From NCBI GenBank assembly GCA_937930655.1, contig CALHBU010000158.1, positions 1-33,223 of the forward strand: a stretch of 33,223 nt of DNA, given 5' to 3'. The position numbers were made by a program, and so were the translations under genes. The notes beneath the pieces were generated by a model. That model was given only the letters and a program-made list of their open reading frames with translations. It ran no database searches and was not told where the DNA came from. Shown here piece after piece: positions 18,053 to 26,608 of the stretch. The DNA comes from an uncultured Acidimicrobiales bacterium (lineage in GTDB: Bacteria > Actinomycetota > Acidimicrobiia > Acidimicrobiales > SZUA-35). How positions within the stretch are numbered: the stretch's first letter is position 1; each line of letters starts with the position of its first letter.

Positions 18053-18325
18053 ATGCCCAGCCGCCTCTTCTTTGCCGCTTTGGTGTCCGCCACGATGTTG
18101 TCTGCATCGTTGTCTGCGTGCGGGGGTGGTGACGGTGACCGACAGGCCAAGATCGACCTCCTCATCTCAGAGGGCGAAACGCAACAAACGGCCGAGTGCT
18201 ATGTGGACGAGTTGCCGGGCTACGACCTGGCAGATTTCGAGAATCTGATTAGTGCCGACAGCATCGAAGAAGCAGACGAAGAGTTCTTTGACGCTGCTCT
18301 GGATGCCTCGGGAGTATGTGAATGA
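18053..18325 (+). CDS. Small putative lipoprotein (90 aa)
   Basis: MPSRLFFAALVSATMLSASLSACGGG lipobox; acidic mature domain with two Cys (AECYVDEL...SGVCE). Confidence 0.7.
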   Translation: MPSRLFFAALVSATMLSASLSACGGGDGDRQAKIDLLISEGETQQTAECYVDELPGYDLADFENLISADSIEEADEEFFDAALDASGVCE

Positions 18326-18439
18326 GCTCTACCAGTCGGTAACCCGGCAAGGTCATCGGCAGTTGACTAGGTTCCTGTTCGGCCGGCGGATCAAGGGACC
18401 CGCAACCCTTTCGGCCCCAACCCATATGAGGACCAAGCA

Positions 18440-19687
18440 ATGAGACTTGACTTTGCCAAGCACTTTTTGGCCCACCAGGAACAACACGCTTCCGACCCAG
18501 GCAGGCGCGATGCCATCAAAAAGATCGGAGCTGCCGGAGCTGCTGCAGCTGTTGCCGGTGCCGCCGGAACCGCAATCGGCTCGGGCGCCGTTGGGGCGAC
18601 CGAGTACCAAACACCCGAGGGTGGCCCCTACACCGACGACATGTTTGACGTTGAGGCCGCCAAGGCTGGCGCCTGGGTGCCAGGACCCTACGGTCCCGAC
18701 GATCAGCGTGGCTCGTTCAACGAGCTGACTCCCGAGCGCACTGCCAAAGCACTGAGCCGGCTGGATCTTCACAAGCCGGTGAACACATACCAAATGGGCG
18801 AAGAGATGTACAACGGCTTCCCGGCCTTCCCCAGCGATCCTCCTCGCCTCCACGAGATGTACTGCTATGTCTTCGGCTACGACGCCGCTCCCGGATTTGT
18901 CGAGGGTGGTGGCATCCAATCGGGCAACACTCCGCTGGGCAGCAATGAGCTCACCGGCCATGAGGAGCGCTTCGCCGAGAACTTCACTTTCCAGATCGCC
19001 ACCCAGGTCGATGGTCTCAACCACATTGGCATCGGCACCACGTATTACAACGGCTTCCAGGGCCCTGATATCGCTCAGCCCCTCGGTACAACGGCCCTCG
19101 GCAACGAGACGATGGGCCCAGTCGTGGCCCGCGGTGTGATCCTCGACATCGTCGGTCTGAAGGTGCACAACGGCGATACCGACAGCTACTTCATGCACAA
19201 CGGCAAGGCCGTGCTTAACGGCGACTACCGCATCACGGTGCACGACATCGAGTGGGCACTCAATCGCCAGCACATCTGGGAAGGCATTGGTGCAGGCGAC
19301 GTTCCGATTCTCAACACCGGCTGGACCCACGTCAAGGACGACCCGAACGTCTACCTCACCCAGGAGCCCGGCATCTACCTGGCCGAGGCCCGCTACTTCG
19401 CTGACCGCAAGGTGGCGCTGGTCGCCGGCGACACGTGGGGTCTCGAGACCCTCAATGGCGAGGTCACCGGTACCGGCGCCTTTGTGTGTCACCAGGAGCT
19501 CATCACCAAGAACGGAATTCGCATCGGCGAATCCTTCGTGTGCGATGCCGCAGTGGCCGACAACTGCTTCGAGGGGGTAGTCGCCATCACCCCCGAGAAC
19601 GTGCCCGGTGCTACCTGTGGCTCCAGCGCTCCGGTGTTCATCGGCAACGCTGGCCAGGTGCCCCACCTCCACAACGGTTGGTCATAG
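18440..19687 (+). CDS. Cyclase family protein with Tat-like signal
   Basis: RRDAIKKIGAAGAAAAVAGAA signal; DDQRGSFNELTPERTAKAL...DGLNHIGIGTTYYNG...TRGVILDIVGL-like cyclase (kynurenine formamidase fold) motifs. Confidence 0.8.
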   Translation: MRLDFAKHFLAHQEQHASDPGRRDAIKKIGAAGAAAAVAGAAGTAIGSGAVGATEYQTPEGGPYTDDMFDVEAAKAGAWVPGPYGPDDQRGSFNELTPERTAKALSRLDLHKPVNTYQMGEEMYNGFPAFPSDPPRLHEMYCYVFGYDAAPGFVEGGGIQSGNTPLGSNELTGHEERFAENFTFQIATQVDGLNHIGIGTTYYNGFQGPDIAQPLGTTALGNETMGPVVARGVILDIVGLKVHNGDTDSYFMHNGKAVLNGDYRITVHDIEWALNRQHIWEGIGAGDVPILNTGWTHVKDDPNVYLTQEPGIYLAEARYFADRKVALVAGDTWGLETLNGEVTGTGAFVCHQELITKNGIRIGESFVCDAAVADNCFEGVVAITPENVPGATCGSSAPVFIGNAGQVPHLHNGWS

Positions 19688-19702
19688 CTTTTCGGTCCGA
19701 AC

Positions 19703-19735
19703 GGCTTCTGGAGCGCCACCCGCGCTCCAGAAGCC
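19703..19735. terminator. Perfect 13-bp stem hairpin between cyclase gene and HAD gene
   Basis: ggcttctggagcg (19703-19715) / cgctccagaagcc (19723-19735), 7-nt loop ccacccg; 16 bp after the cyclase stop; no T-tract. Confidence 0.7.
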
Positions 19736-19775
19736 AGTCCGGGCTGTCAGGACGGCGGCCTAGCATCGGGGGTTC

Positions 19776-20597
19776 ATGACCGAGCTCCCCCCGATCCGAA
19801 TGATCGCCACCGACATCGACGGAACCATGCTCCGCAGTGATGGAACATTGTCGCCGCGTGTTCGAGACAGTTTGTTGGCTGCTCGGGATACTGGCATCGA
19901 AGTTGTGCCAACTACGGGGCGCCCGTACATGGTCAGCACCGATGTCATCGAAGCCTCAACGCTGTCCGGCTATTGGATTTTCGCCAACGGCGCCGTCACT
20001 TGGCATCTGGGCGATGATCGCCTGGTACGAGGCCACTGGATCGAGCAAGAGGTAGCCAAGCAGTTGGTCCTCGAGCTGCGGTCGGCTCTGCCCGATGCCG
20101 GCTTCGCCATCGAGATGGAGCGAGAGGTCTCGTTCGAGCCGGGTTTCGCCGAGCTGGTTCCGAACCGACCAACCTCGGGCGAGCACCTCGATGTGCTGGA
20201 TGGGCTAACCAGTCGGGTACAGAAAGTGCTGGTCTTCCACCCCGGTGTCACCGTTGACAAGCTGTTTGAGTTGGTCGGCCGTGTGGTCGGCGATCACGCT
20301 GTTCCCAGCTACTCCGGACTTTCCTTCATCGAAGTTGCGCCCACGCTGGTGACCAAGGCATCAGCGGTGGAGGACCTGGCAGCCGATCTCGGTATCGCCC
20401 GCAACGAAGTCGCCACCTTTGGCGACAATCACAACGACGTGTCAATGCTCGCCTGGACCCCTCGAAGCCACGCCATGGCCAACGCCAGTCGGGATGCAAA
20501 AGACGCAGCCGCCACGGTCATCGGGGCCAACGACGATGACGGATTGGCCGTTGCGGTCGATGCCCTCACTGCTCAGCGACGAGCTGCTCACCGATAG
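19776..20597 (+). CDS. Cof-type HAD-IIB family hydrolase
   Basis: RMIATDIDGTMLRSDGTLSPRVRDSL...PTTGRPY...TKASAVEDLAADLGI...FGDNHNDVSMLAWTPRSHAMANA. Confidence 0.93.
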   Translation: MTELPPIRMIATDIDGTMLRSDGTLSPRVRDSLLAARDTGIEVVPTTGRPYMVSTDVIEASTLSGYWIFANGAVTWHLGDDRLVRGHWIEQEVAKQLVLELRSALPDAGFAIEMEREVSFEPGFAELVPNRPTSGEHLDVLDGLTSRVQKVLVFHPGVTVDKLFELVGRVVGDHAVPSYSGLSFIEVAPTLVTKASAVEDLAADLGIARNEVATFGDNHNDVSMLAWTPRSHAMANASRDAKDAAATVIGANDDDGLAVAVDALTAQRRAAHR

Positions 20598-21309
20598 CGG
20601 TGATTCCCACGACGCTGTTGATGAGTCCGAGGTGCGATGCTGAGATCTCGACCATGGTGGCCTGAGGGTCAAAGCTGTAGCGCCAGTCGACGATGCCGTC
20701 GGTCCGCGAGTAGATGGAGATGAGATCGACGGTGTCAGGAAAGGGCAGGTAGCGATCGTCGTCGACCTCCTGCTCTCGCTCAGGATGCACCGGCCCGAAC
20801 CATCCGGCTCGCCAGATGCGGTCGAGCGACTCGGCCGGTACCTTCACCACCAGAAATGGCGGGTACTTGGTGCGAAGTGGCGCACCGATGGCAACCACCC
20901 GGCGGACCAGTTCTGGTGTGCGTACCGCCAGGATCCGACCCATCTGCCCGCCGCGACTATGGCCAACAATCGAGACCTTCTGGCCGGTACGTTCCGCTAG
21001 CTCGGCCAGATTGTCGGCCGCGGCATCGAGGCTGCGGTAGGCCGGCCCGGCGTTGCGACCGACATCGGCGATCTGCACGTCGTATCCAGCATGGGCCAGT
21101 ACGTGGGCCAGCGGCTCGGCTTTGTGCGTCCCGGACATGAAACCGGGGATCAACAGGGCTGGACGGCCGTTACCGGAGGGGATGCCCTCGCCGTGCCACA
21201 ACGGGCTCTTTCGAAGGGCTCGGAGTTCGAGCGGTGCCCTGGTTTCGCCCCAAACCGGACGGCCGAGCCACCCTCGGAGCCCGCGTTGGGGAGTTGGTAA
21301 GTCGGTCAT
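20566..21309 (-). CDS. Alpha/beta hydrolase (lipase-like)
   Basis: PALLIPGFMSGTHKAEPLAHVLAHAGYDV...VSIVGHSRGGQMGRILAV nucleophile elbow GHSRG. Confidence 0.88.
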   Translation of the reverse strand: MTDLPTPQRGLRGWLGRPVWGETRAPLELRALRKSPLWHGEGIPSGNGRPALLIPGFMSGTHKAEPLAHVLAHAGYDVQIADVGRNAGPAYRSLDAAADNLAELAERTGQKVSIVGHSRGGQMGRILAVRTPELVRRVVAIGAPLRTKYPPFLVVKVPAESLDRIWRAGWFGPVHPEREQEVDDDRYLPFPDTVDLISIYSRTDGIVDWRYSFDPQATMVEISASHLGLINSVVGITAIGEQLVAEQ

Positions 21310-21324
21310 TTCAGATGCCGGGCC

Positions 21325-22134
21325 TCATTGCCAGAACCGAAAGAGATCGAAGCCGTCGCCGAAGAGCGACCGGCGTACGCCAAAGGCATCGAGAAAAGAA
21401 AGGACGAAATCCCAGAACGCTTCTCGGACCGGTGCCACAAACCAAAGGAGTACGAACAGAACCATCATTCCGTAGCGGCGAACGGGAGCCAGCGCCACGA
21501 GAACATCGGGAGGAAGAAATGGCTCGAGTGCGCCGAAGCCATCGAGACCAGGAATCGGGAGCAGATTGAGTACAAAAGCCGTGACTTGGAGAAAGCCAAG
21601 AAAGGCCAGTGCAGCCGCCAATGTTGAGGTCTCATCGATGAGACCAGCCGACAACGGAAGCAGGCACAGGCATGCGAAGACGATGTTGGTGGCCGGTCCG
21701 GCCAACGACACCAACGAGGCGGTTGCCGGGGAGCGAAGGGCACGTCGGTTGATCCACACCGCGCCGCCCGGCAGCCCAATTCCGCCGGCCAGAACAAGAA
21801 AGATGGGGATGGCCAGAGAGGTCATCGGATCGGTGTATTTGCGGGGATCGAGCGTGAGGTAGCCCTTGGCGGCCACTGACCCGTCGCCACCTTTCCAGGC
21901 AACGTAGGCGTGAGCGAATTCGTGGAAGATGAGCGACAGGATCCAGCCCGAGACGACCAGGAGAAAAACCGAGAGGCCGTCGGGTAGAAGACCCAGTGCG
22001 GTGACGATGACACCAGCAACCGTCAATCCGACAACCAGAAGAAACAGCGGACTGGGGCGAACACCTACTGGCGATGTCGTACCGGACGGGGCAATCACGG
22101 ACATAACGCTAGAGCCGGTGGGGGTGGCCGCCAC
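21325..22134 (-). CDS. Site-2 protease family / M50 metalloprotease
   Basis: LSLIFHEFAHAYVAWKGGD (HExxH), SLAGPATNIVFACLCL, NLLPIPGLDG motifs; several TM segments; start uncertain (22104 also possible). Confidence 0.9.
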   Translation of the reverse strand: MAATPTGSSVMSVIAPSGTTSPVGVRPSPLFLLVVGLTVAGVIVTALGLLPDGLSVFLLVVSGWILSLIFHEFAHAYVAWKGGDGSVAAKGYLTLDPRKYTDPMTSLAIPIFLVLAGGIGLPGGAVWINRRALRSPATASLVSLAGPATNIVFACLCLLPLSAGLIDETSTLAAALAFLGFLQVTAFVLNLLPIPGLDGFGALEPFLPPDVLVALAPVRRYGMMVLFVLLWFVAPVREAFWDFVLSFLDAFGVRRSLFGDGFDLFRFWQ

Positions 22135-22155
22135 GCTCGGCTAACTTTGCTGGCC

Positions 22156-22812
22156 ATGGCCGAGCTTCGCTTCTTCTTCGGGACGATGGGTTCCGGCAAG
22201 TCGACCCAGGCGCTACAGATCCACCACAACCTGCGTAGTCGCGGCTTGGAATGTCTGCTGATTTCGCAGCTAGACCGGCAAACCGGACAGGTGTCGAGCC
22301 GGCTCGGGGTGTCGGCCGAGGCCACCATTCTTGATCCAACGGTCGATGTGTTTCGGCTGCTGGGGCAGGCTCATCTTCGGGGCGAAGGACTTCATGCCGT
22401 GGTTGCCGACGAGGCACAGTTCTATGCCCCCCATCAGATCGATCAGTTGGCCAGAGTGGTCGACGAGTACGACATCGATGTGTATGCGTTCGGGCTACTC
22501 ACGACGTTTCAGGGGGAGCTGTTCGAGGGAACAAAGCGGCTCCTGGAATTGGCCGATGTCCGGTCCGAACTCCAGGTCGAAGCCCGCTGCTGGTGTGGCA
22601 AACGGGCAACCCATAACGCCCGTCTCGTGAACGGTCGCCAGGTCTACGACGGCGAGATCACCGTGGTTGGCGACACCGCTTCCAACGGGTCAGGACACGA
22701 AGCCGTTGTGAGCTACGACCTGGTGTGTCGACGGCATTGGATGGCTGACAAAGAGGCAGTCGATCAGTTTGCCCTCTTCGATGCCGACGACGGAGCTATC
22801 GATTTGAGGTGA
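22156..22812 (+). CDS. tdk: Thymidine kinase
   Basis: MAELRFFFGTMGSGKSTQALQIHHNL Walker A; VVADEAQFYAPHQIDQLARVVDE; C-terminal zinc-binding CWCGKRATHNARLVNG. Confidence 0.95.
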   Translation: MAELRFFFGTMGSGKSTQALQIHHNLRSRGLECLLISQLDRQTGQVSSRLGVSAEATILDPTVDVFRLLGQAHLRGEGLHAVVADEAQFYAPHQIDQLARVVDEYDIDVYAFGLLTTFQGELFEGTKRLLELADVRSELQVEARCWCGKRATHNARLVNGRQVYDGEITVVGDTASNGSGHEAVVSYDLVCRRHWMADKEAVDQFALFDADDGAIDLR

Positions 22813-23695
22813 CCGGCTCGTCTCGGAGGTCGACGATCTCCTCGTCGGCACCTGAGGCTGGGTCGATCGGGGCATAGATACGAGGCACCGAATAGGGGCC
22901 GGGGGGTGGCGGGGTAGCAAACGTCGAGATCGCACTGACCTTGGCGGTGTAGAGCCACGAAGCGGTCACCAGGACGAAGGCGATAATGGCATCGGTCCAG
23001 TAGTGGTTGGCGGTAAGCACGACCACGGTGGTGGTGAGAAGTGGATGCAGCACAACGAGGTACCGGAACCGATTGCGGCTGAGGGCGACGACGCTGAGAG
23101 CTACCAGGACCGCCCATCCGACATGGAGTGATGGCATGGCAGCGAGCTGGTTGGCCGCCTCGGCTGCTCCGAGATCATAAGGATTGGGTCCGAAAATCAC
23201 GCCCGTATCGACAAAGCCGAACGATGGTTTCATGCGGGGTGGCGCCAGGGGAAAAACCAGATGGAGGATGAGCCCACCGGCGGTCAGCATGATGAGTGTG
23301 TTGCGCACCGCGGCAAAACGGCTTCTGTGGCGCAGCCAGACCCACACCATGAAGGCAGCGGTAACCGGGAAGTGGGCCCACATATAGAACATGTTTGCCG
23401 CTCGGACCAGGAGTGGTTTGTCGAGAAAGAAGCTGCGCTGCAGATCAGCCTCCGACGGGAGACCAATGGCTCGTTGGAAATCGAGAAGTCGGTCGGCGTT
23501 GAGGTGGGCGGTTGCCCAGTCATCGGCGGTAACACGACGAACGAGGGCGTAGGCGAAGTACAGGCCGAGCAGGAGGAACGCGTTAAGGGCCAAGTCCATC
23601 GCCGACCGCCAGAGTCCCACTGAGGTTTGTGCCACTGAGGTTTGTGCCACTGAGGTTTGTGCCACTGAGGTTTGTGCCACTGAGGTCTCTGTCAT
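22796..23695 (-). CDS. Phosphatase PAP2 family membrane protein
   Basis: FPLAPPRMKPSFGFVD..., AAMPSLHVGWAVLVAL..., HPLLTTTVVVLTANHYWTDAI motifs; start at MTET (or MQRS at 23728). Confidence 0.88.
   Translation of the reverse strand: MTETSVAQTSVAQTSVAQTSVAQTSVGLWRSAMDLALNAFLLLGLYFAYALVRRVTADDWATAHLNADRLLDFQRAIGLPSEADLQRSFFLDKPLLVRAANMFYMWAHFPVTAAFMVWVWLRHRSRFAAVRNTLIMLTAGGLILHLVFPLAPPRMKPSFGFVDTGVIFGPNPYDLGAAEAANQLAAMPSLHVGWAVLVALSVVALSRNRFRYLVVLHPLLTTTVVVLTANHYWTDAIIAFVLVTASWLYTAKVSAISTFATPPPPGPYSVPRIYAPIDPASGADEEIVDLRDEPVTSNR
23616..23690. repeat. 15-bp tandem repeat, 5 copies (gccactgaggtttgt)
   Basis: Units at 23616, 23631, 23646, 23661 and 23676; encodes (TSVAQ)4-TSVGL directly after the putative start codon of the PAP2 gene. 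Confidence 0.97.
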
Positions 23696-23820
23696 TGCTG
23701 CGGCTTGTGGTTGTGCCGAACGTTGCATGTTCTGGCTCCCGCTTGGTTCCCTTTGTAACAAGGTACTAAAGGCCGAGAGGCGAGAGCAAGGGATATGCGT
23801 CACGGTGTAGCGGAGTGACT

Positions 23821-23859
23821 ACTCAGAGAGGCCAGTTAGGGAGACCGGTTAGAGAGACC
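23821..23859. repeat. 13-bp imperfect tandem repeat, 3 copies, at the 3' end of ung
   Basis: actcagagaggcc / agttagggagacc / ggttagagagacc; the last copy contains the ung stop codon. Confidence 0.75.
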
Positions 23860-24505
23860 AATCGACGCCGGTTCGGCCAGCTTCCTCAAGGGCCTGGTTT
23901 ATCTGGGAGAACGGCGAGCTGCCGAGAAAACCCCGGTGCGCTGACAGTGGTGATGGGTGAGCTGACTCGACAATGGAATGCCGGGTCAGATCGATCAATG
24001 TCTTCTTCTTTCTGGCTGCCGCACCCCAGAGGACAAAAACCACTCGCTCTTGCTTATCGCTTACCGCGGCAATGACTGCATCGGTGAAAACTTCCCATCC
24101 TTTCCCTTGATGGGACCCGGCCTGACCGTCCCTCACGGTCAACGAGGTATTAAGCAGTAGGACCCCCTGATCGGCCCACGATTCCAGCGACCCGTGGTCG
24201 GGTTGCACATGCCCGAGATCGTTCGCCAACTCCCGAAAAATGTTGGCCAGTGATGGTGGTGGCGGGGTCGGAGGTCGTACCGAGAAGCACAGTCCGTGAG
24301 CTTGGCCGGGGCCGTGGTAGGGGTCCTGGCCCAGAATGAGCACCTTGGTGTCGGCATAGGAGGTCCGGTGCAGGGCGGCAAAGACCTCGTCGGGCGGCGG
24401 GTAGACGGTGCCCGCCTGCCGCTCAGCATGAACGAATCGCTGGAGTTCGTCCCAGTACGGTTTGGTTAGCTCGTCTTCGAGAATCGGATGCCAGTCGGTC
24501 TTCAT
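23849..24505 (-). CDS. ung: Uracil-DNA glycosylase
   Basis: VLILGQDPYHGPGQAHGLCFSV, LLNTSLTVRDGQAGSHQGKGWEVFTDAVI, ESAHPSPLSAHRGFLGSSPFSQIN. Confidence 0.97.
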   Translation of the reverse strand: MKTDWHPILEDELTKPYWDELQRFVHAERQAGTVYPPPDEVFAALHRTSYADTKVLILGQDPYHGPGQAHGLCFSVRPPTPPPPSLANIFRELANDLGHVQPDHGSLESWADQGVLLLNTSLTVRDGQAGSHQGKGWEVFTDAVIAAVSDKQERVVFVLWGAAARKKKTLIDLTRHSIVESAHPSPLSAHRGFLGSSPFSQINQALEEAGRTGVDWSL

Positions 24506-24520
24506 GGCTGAACCGGGGTC

Positions 24521-24574
24521 TCGAACAAACAGGTTGCCCTGTCGAACAAACAGATTGCCCTGTCGAACAAACAG
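24521..24574. repeat. 21-bp tandem repeat, about 2.6 copies (tcgaacaaacagattgccctg)
   Basis: Units 24521-24541, 24542-24562, partial 24563-24574; in the leader between divergent ung and the next plus-strand gene. Confidence 0.95.
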
Positions 24575-24625
24575 TCTGGGTGGGTGCCACCATTCGTCAC
24601 GATCCGGATCGTACGCTCAGCGCTC

Positions 24626-25312
24626 GTGAACCCGCATCTCCAACTCCACGATTCGATGACGGGCGTGACCTGGGAGTTCGACACCGAGTTTCTGCAGTCA
24701 TCCTGGACCTGCATCTGGGGGAGGGGTTGTCAGGGGATTCTCGACGAACCAAGCGAAGAGTTGAGCCAGGGCTGTTGCAGCGTTGGCGCCGAGTTGCTCG
24801 ATGAAGACGAAGCAAAGCTGATCTCGGCGTTGGCCGCCACTCTCGATCCGGAGCGATTCGAGCATCATCAGCAGGCGAGGTCCGGGGTCTTTGCGGAGAC
24901 AGAGCCGGACAAGGCGGTAGAGAGACAGCCAGAGACAGGATGGCGAACCCGCCTCGTTGACGACGCTTGCATCTTCCTCAACCGTCCGGGATTCGCCGGA
25001 GGAGAGGGTTGTGCGCTTCACCTGGCTGCGGTGGACGGTGATGAATCGCCGCTGGACTGGAAACCAGCGGTGTGTTGGCAATTGCCCTTGCGAGTGGAGA
25101 GGACGCAGGGCTCGGAAGGCGAGGTAGCCACGTTGCGTCGCTGGGGCCGTGCTGACTGGGGGTCGGGAGGGGCCACCATGGCCTGGTGTTGTACCGAGGA
25201 ACCCGAGGCGTACGTGGGTACCCGACCGGTCATCGAGGAACTCTCGGAAGAAATTGAAGCCCTGGTGGGAACCGAGGTTTTCGTGCAACTGCAGAACCGG
25301 ATGGGCCCATGA
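24626..25312 (+). CDS. Conserved hypothetical protein with Cys cluster (DUF3109/YkgJ-like suspected)
   Basis: TCIWGRGCQG...SQGCCSVGAELLDEDEA...DACIFLNRPGFAGGEGCALHLAA...KPAVCWQLPLR; start uncertain. Confidence 0.65.
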   Translation: MNPHLQLHDSMTGVTWEFDTEFLQSSWTCIWGRGCQGILDEPSEELSQGCCSVGAELLDEDEAKLISALAATLDPERFEHHQQARSGVFAETEPDKAVERQPETGWRTRLVDDACIFLNRPGFAGGEGCALHLAAVDGDESPLDWKPAVCWQLPLRVERTQGSEGEVATLRRWGRADWGSGGATMAWCCTEEPEAYVGTRPVIEELSEEIEALVGTEVFVQLQNRMGP

Positions 25313-25325
25313 GATCGAGAACAAC

Positions 25326-26564
25326 ATGAGACGGGTTCTCCTTACGGTTTTGAGTCTGGCCGCCGCGGCCTGCACCGGAGGGGTGCAGGTCGCCGAACCG
25401 ACCCCGTCCTCGTCCAGTTCGTCGTCGACGATCACGGTGCCCACAACCGTGGCGCCCACAAGCACCGCGCCAACGACGACCGAGCCAACGACAACCACCA
25501 CTGAAGCCCCCGACGACATCGATCTGTTACTGGCATCACTCACCGATGAACAAAAAGTTGGTCAGCTTCTCATGCCGGTGCTGTTCGGCACCGATGCCAA
25601 CGACGTTGCTTCGGCCGAGGCCGGGGCCAACAATGCGTTGGGTGGCGCCGCAACGCCGGCTGGCGTGGTTGCCGCCAACGATCTCGGCGGCGTCTTATTC
25701 CTCGGAACCAATGTGGTAAACGCCTCTCAGGTGGAGGAGTTCTCCGCCGGCCTACAGGCCGCAACCGACGGCACAGGAATCGGCCTACTTCTTGCCGTCG
25801 ACCAGGAAGGCGGCAGAGTCAACCGAGTTACCGACGGCGTGACCGTCTTCGGGTCGGCCCGCAGCCTTTCGGGTGACGCCGACGCGGTGCGGGATGCGGC
25901 CCGTACCACTGGTTCTCAGTTGTCGGCGTTGGGTCTGAACGTCGTGCTCGCCCCGGTTGCCGATCTAACCGACGGAGGGGGAGTTATCGGCAACCGCTCC
26001 TATGGATCAGATCCTGATCTGGCCGCTGACATGGTCCTTGCCTCCATTGGCGGCCTGGTCGAGGGAGGCGTTGCGGCTGCGGTCAAGCATTGGCCTGGTC
26101 ACGGCGACACCAGCGTCGACAGTCATCGCCAATTGCCGGTGATCGACGTCGATGCTCAGACCTGGGTCGAGAGGGAACGAGTGCCGTTCGCGGCAGCAGT
26201 CGAAGCCGAGGTGGACATCGTGCTGGTCGGCCACCTGGCCTTCCCCGAGCTCGATCCGAGTGGCGATCCGGCGACGGTGTCGCCAGTCCTGCTCGACGAA
26301 CTTCTCAGGCAGGAGTTGGGCTTCGAAGGCATTGTGATGACCGATGCCCTCGATATGGGTGCGGTGAGCAGCATCGAACGAGGGGATCTCGCGGTGCGAG
26401 CGGTGCTGGCCGGGGTCGACATCCTGCTTGTTCCCCCTGACCTTGCCGCCGCCCGCACCGGTCTTCTTGGTGCGTTGGCGTCGGGTGATCTGACCGACGA
26501 GCGACTGAACCAATCGGTGGAGAGGATCCTCCGGCTTAAGGAACGCTTGGGCCTGCTCGAGTAG
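25326..26564 (+). CDS. Glycoside hydrolase family 3 protein (beta-N-acetylhexosaminidase-like lipoprotein)
   Basis: Lipobox AAAACTGG, Thr-rich linker, GLLLAVDQEGGRVNR, AAVKHWPGHGDTSVDSHRQLP, GIVMTDALDMGAV motifs. Confidence 0.93.
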   Translation: MRRVLLTVLSLAAAACTGGVQVAEPTPSSSSSSSTITVPTTVAPTSTAPTTTEPTTTTTEAPDDIDLLLASLTDEQKVGQLLMPVLFGTDANDVASAEAGANNALGGAATPAGVVAANDLGGVLFLGTNVVNASQVEEFSAGLQAATDGTGIGLLLAVDQEGGRVNRVTDGVTVFGSARSLSGDADAVRDAARTTGSQLSALGLNVVLAPVADLTDGGGVIGNRSYGSDPDLAADMVLASIGGLVEGGVAAAVKHWPGHGDTSVDSHRQLPVIDVDAQTWVERERVPFAAAVEAEVDIVLVGHLAFPELDPSGDPATVSPVLLDELLRQELGFEGIVMTDALDMGAVSSIERGDLAVRAVLAGVDILLVPPDLAAARTGLLGALASGDLTDERLNQSVERILRLKERLGLLE

Positions 26565-26608
26565 CTGCTGGTCTGACGGGCCGGACGCACTGCGCGAGAC
26601 TCGATCGG

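Noticed and set aside
18353-19672. 439-aa minus-strand ORF
   Set aside because: Shadow of the cyclase family gene; no family motifs.
23616-24574. Tandem repeats as a possible CRISPR array
   Set aside because: Units are directly adjacent with no spacers, are only 13-21 bp, and no cas genes are present.
24584-24625. Upstream extension of ung through the 21-bp repeats as an in-frame N-terminus
   Set aside because: The ung frame is open through the repeats (LFVRQGN) but I found no ATG/GTG/TTG start in frame near the repeat, so the ATG at 24505 is kept.
24698-25543. 281-aa minus-strand ORF with Val-rich N-terminus
   Set aside because: Antisense to the Cys-rich gene and the GH3 Thr-rich linker; the Val-rich segment is the complement of the linker.
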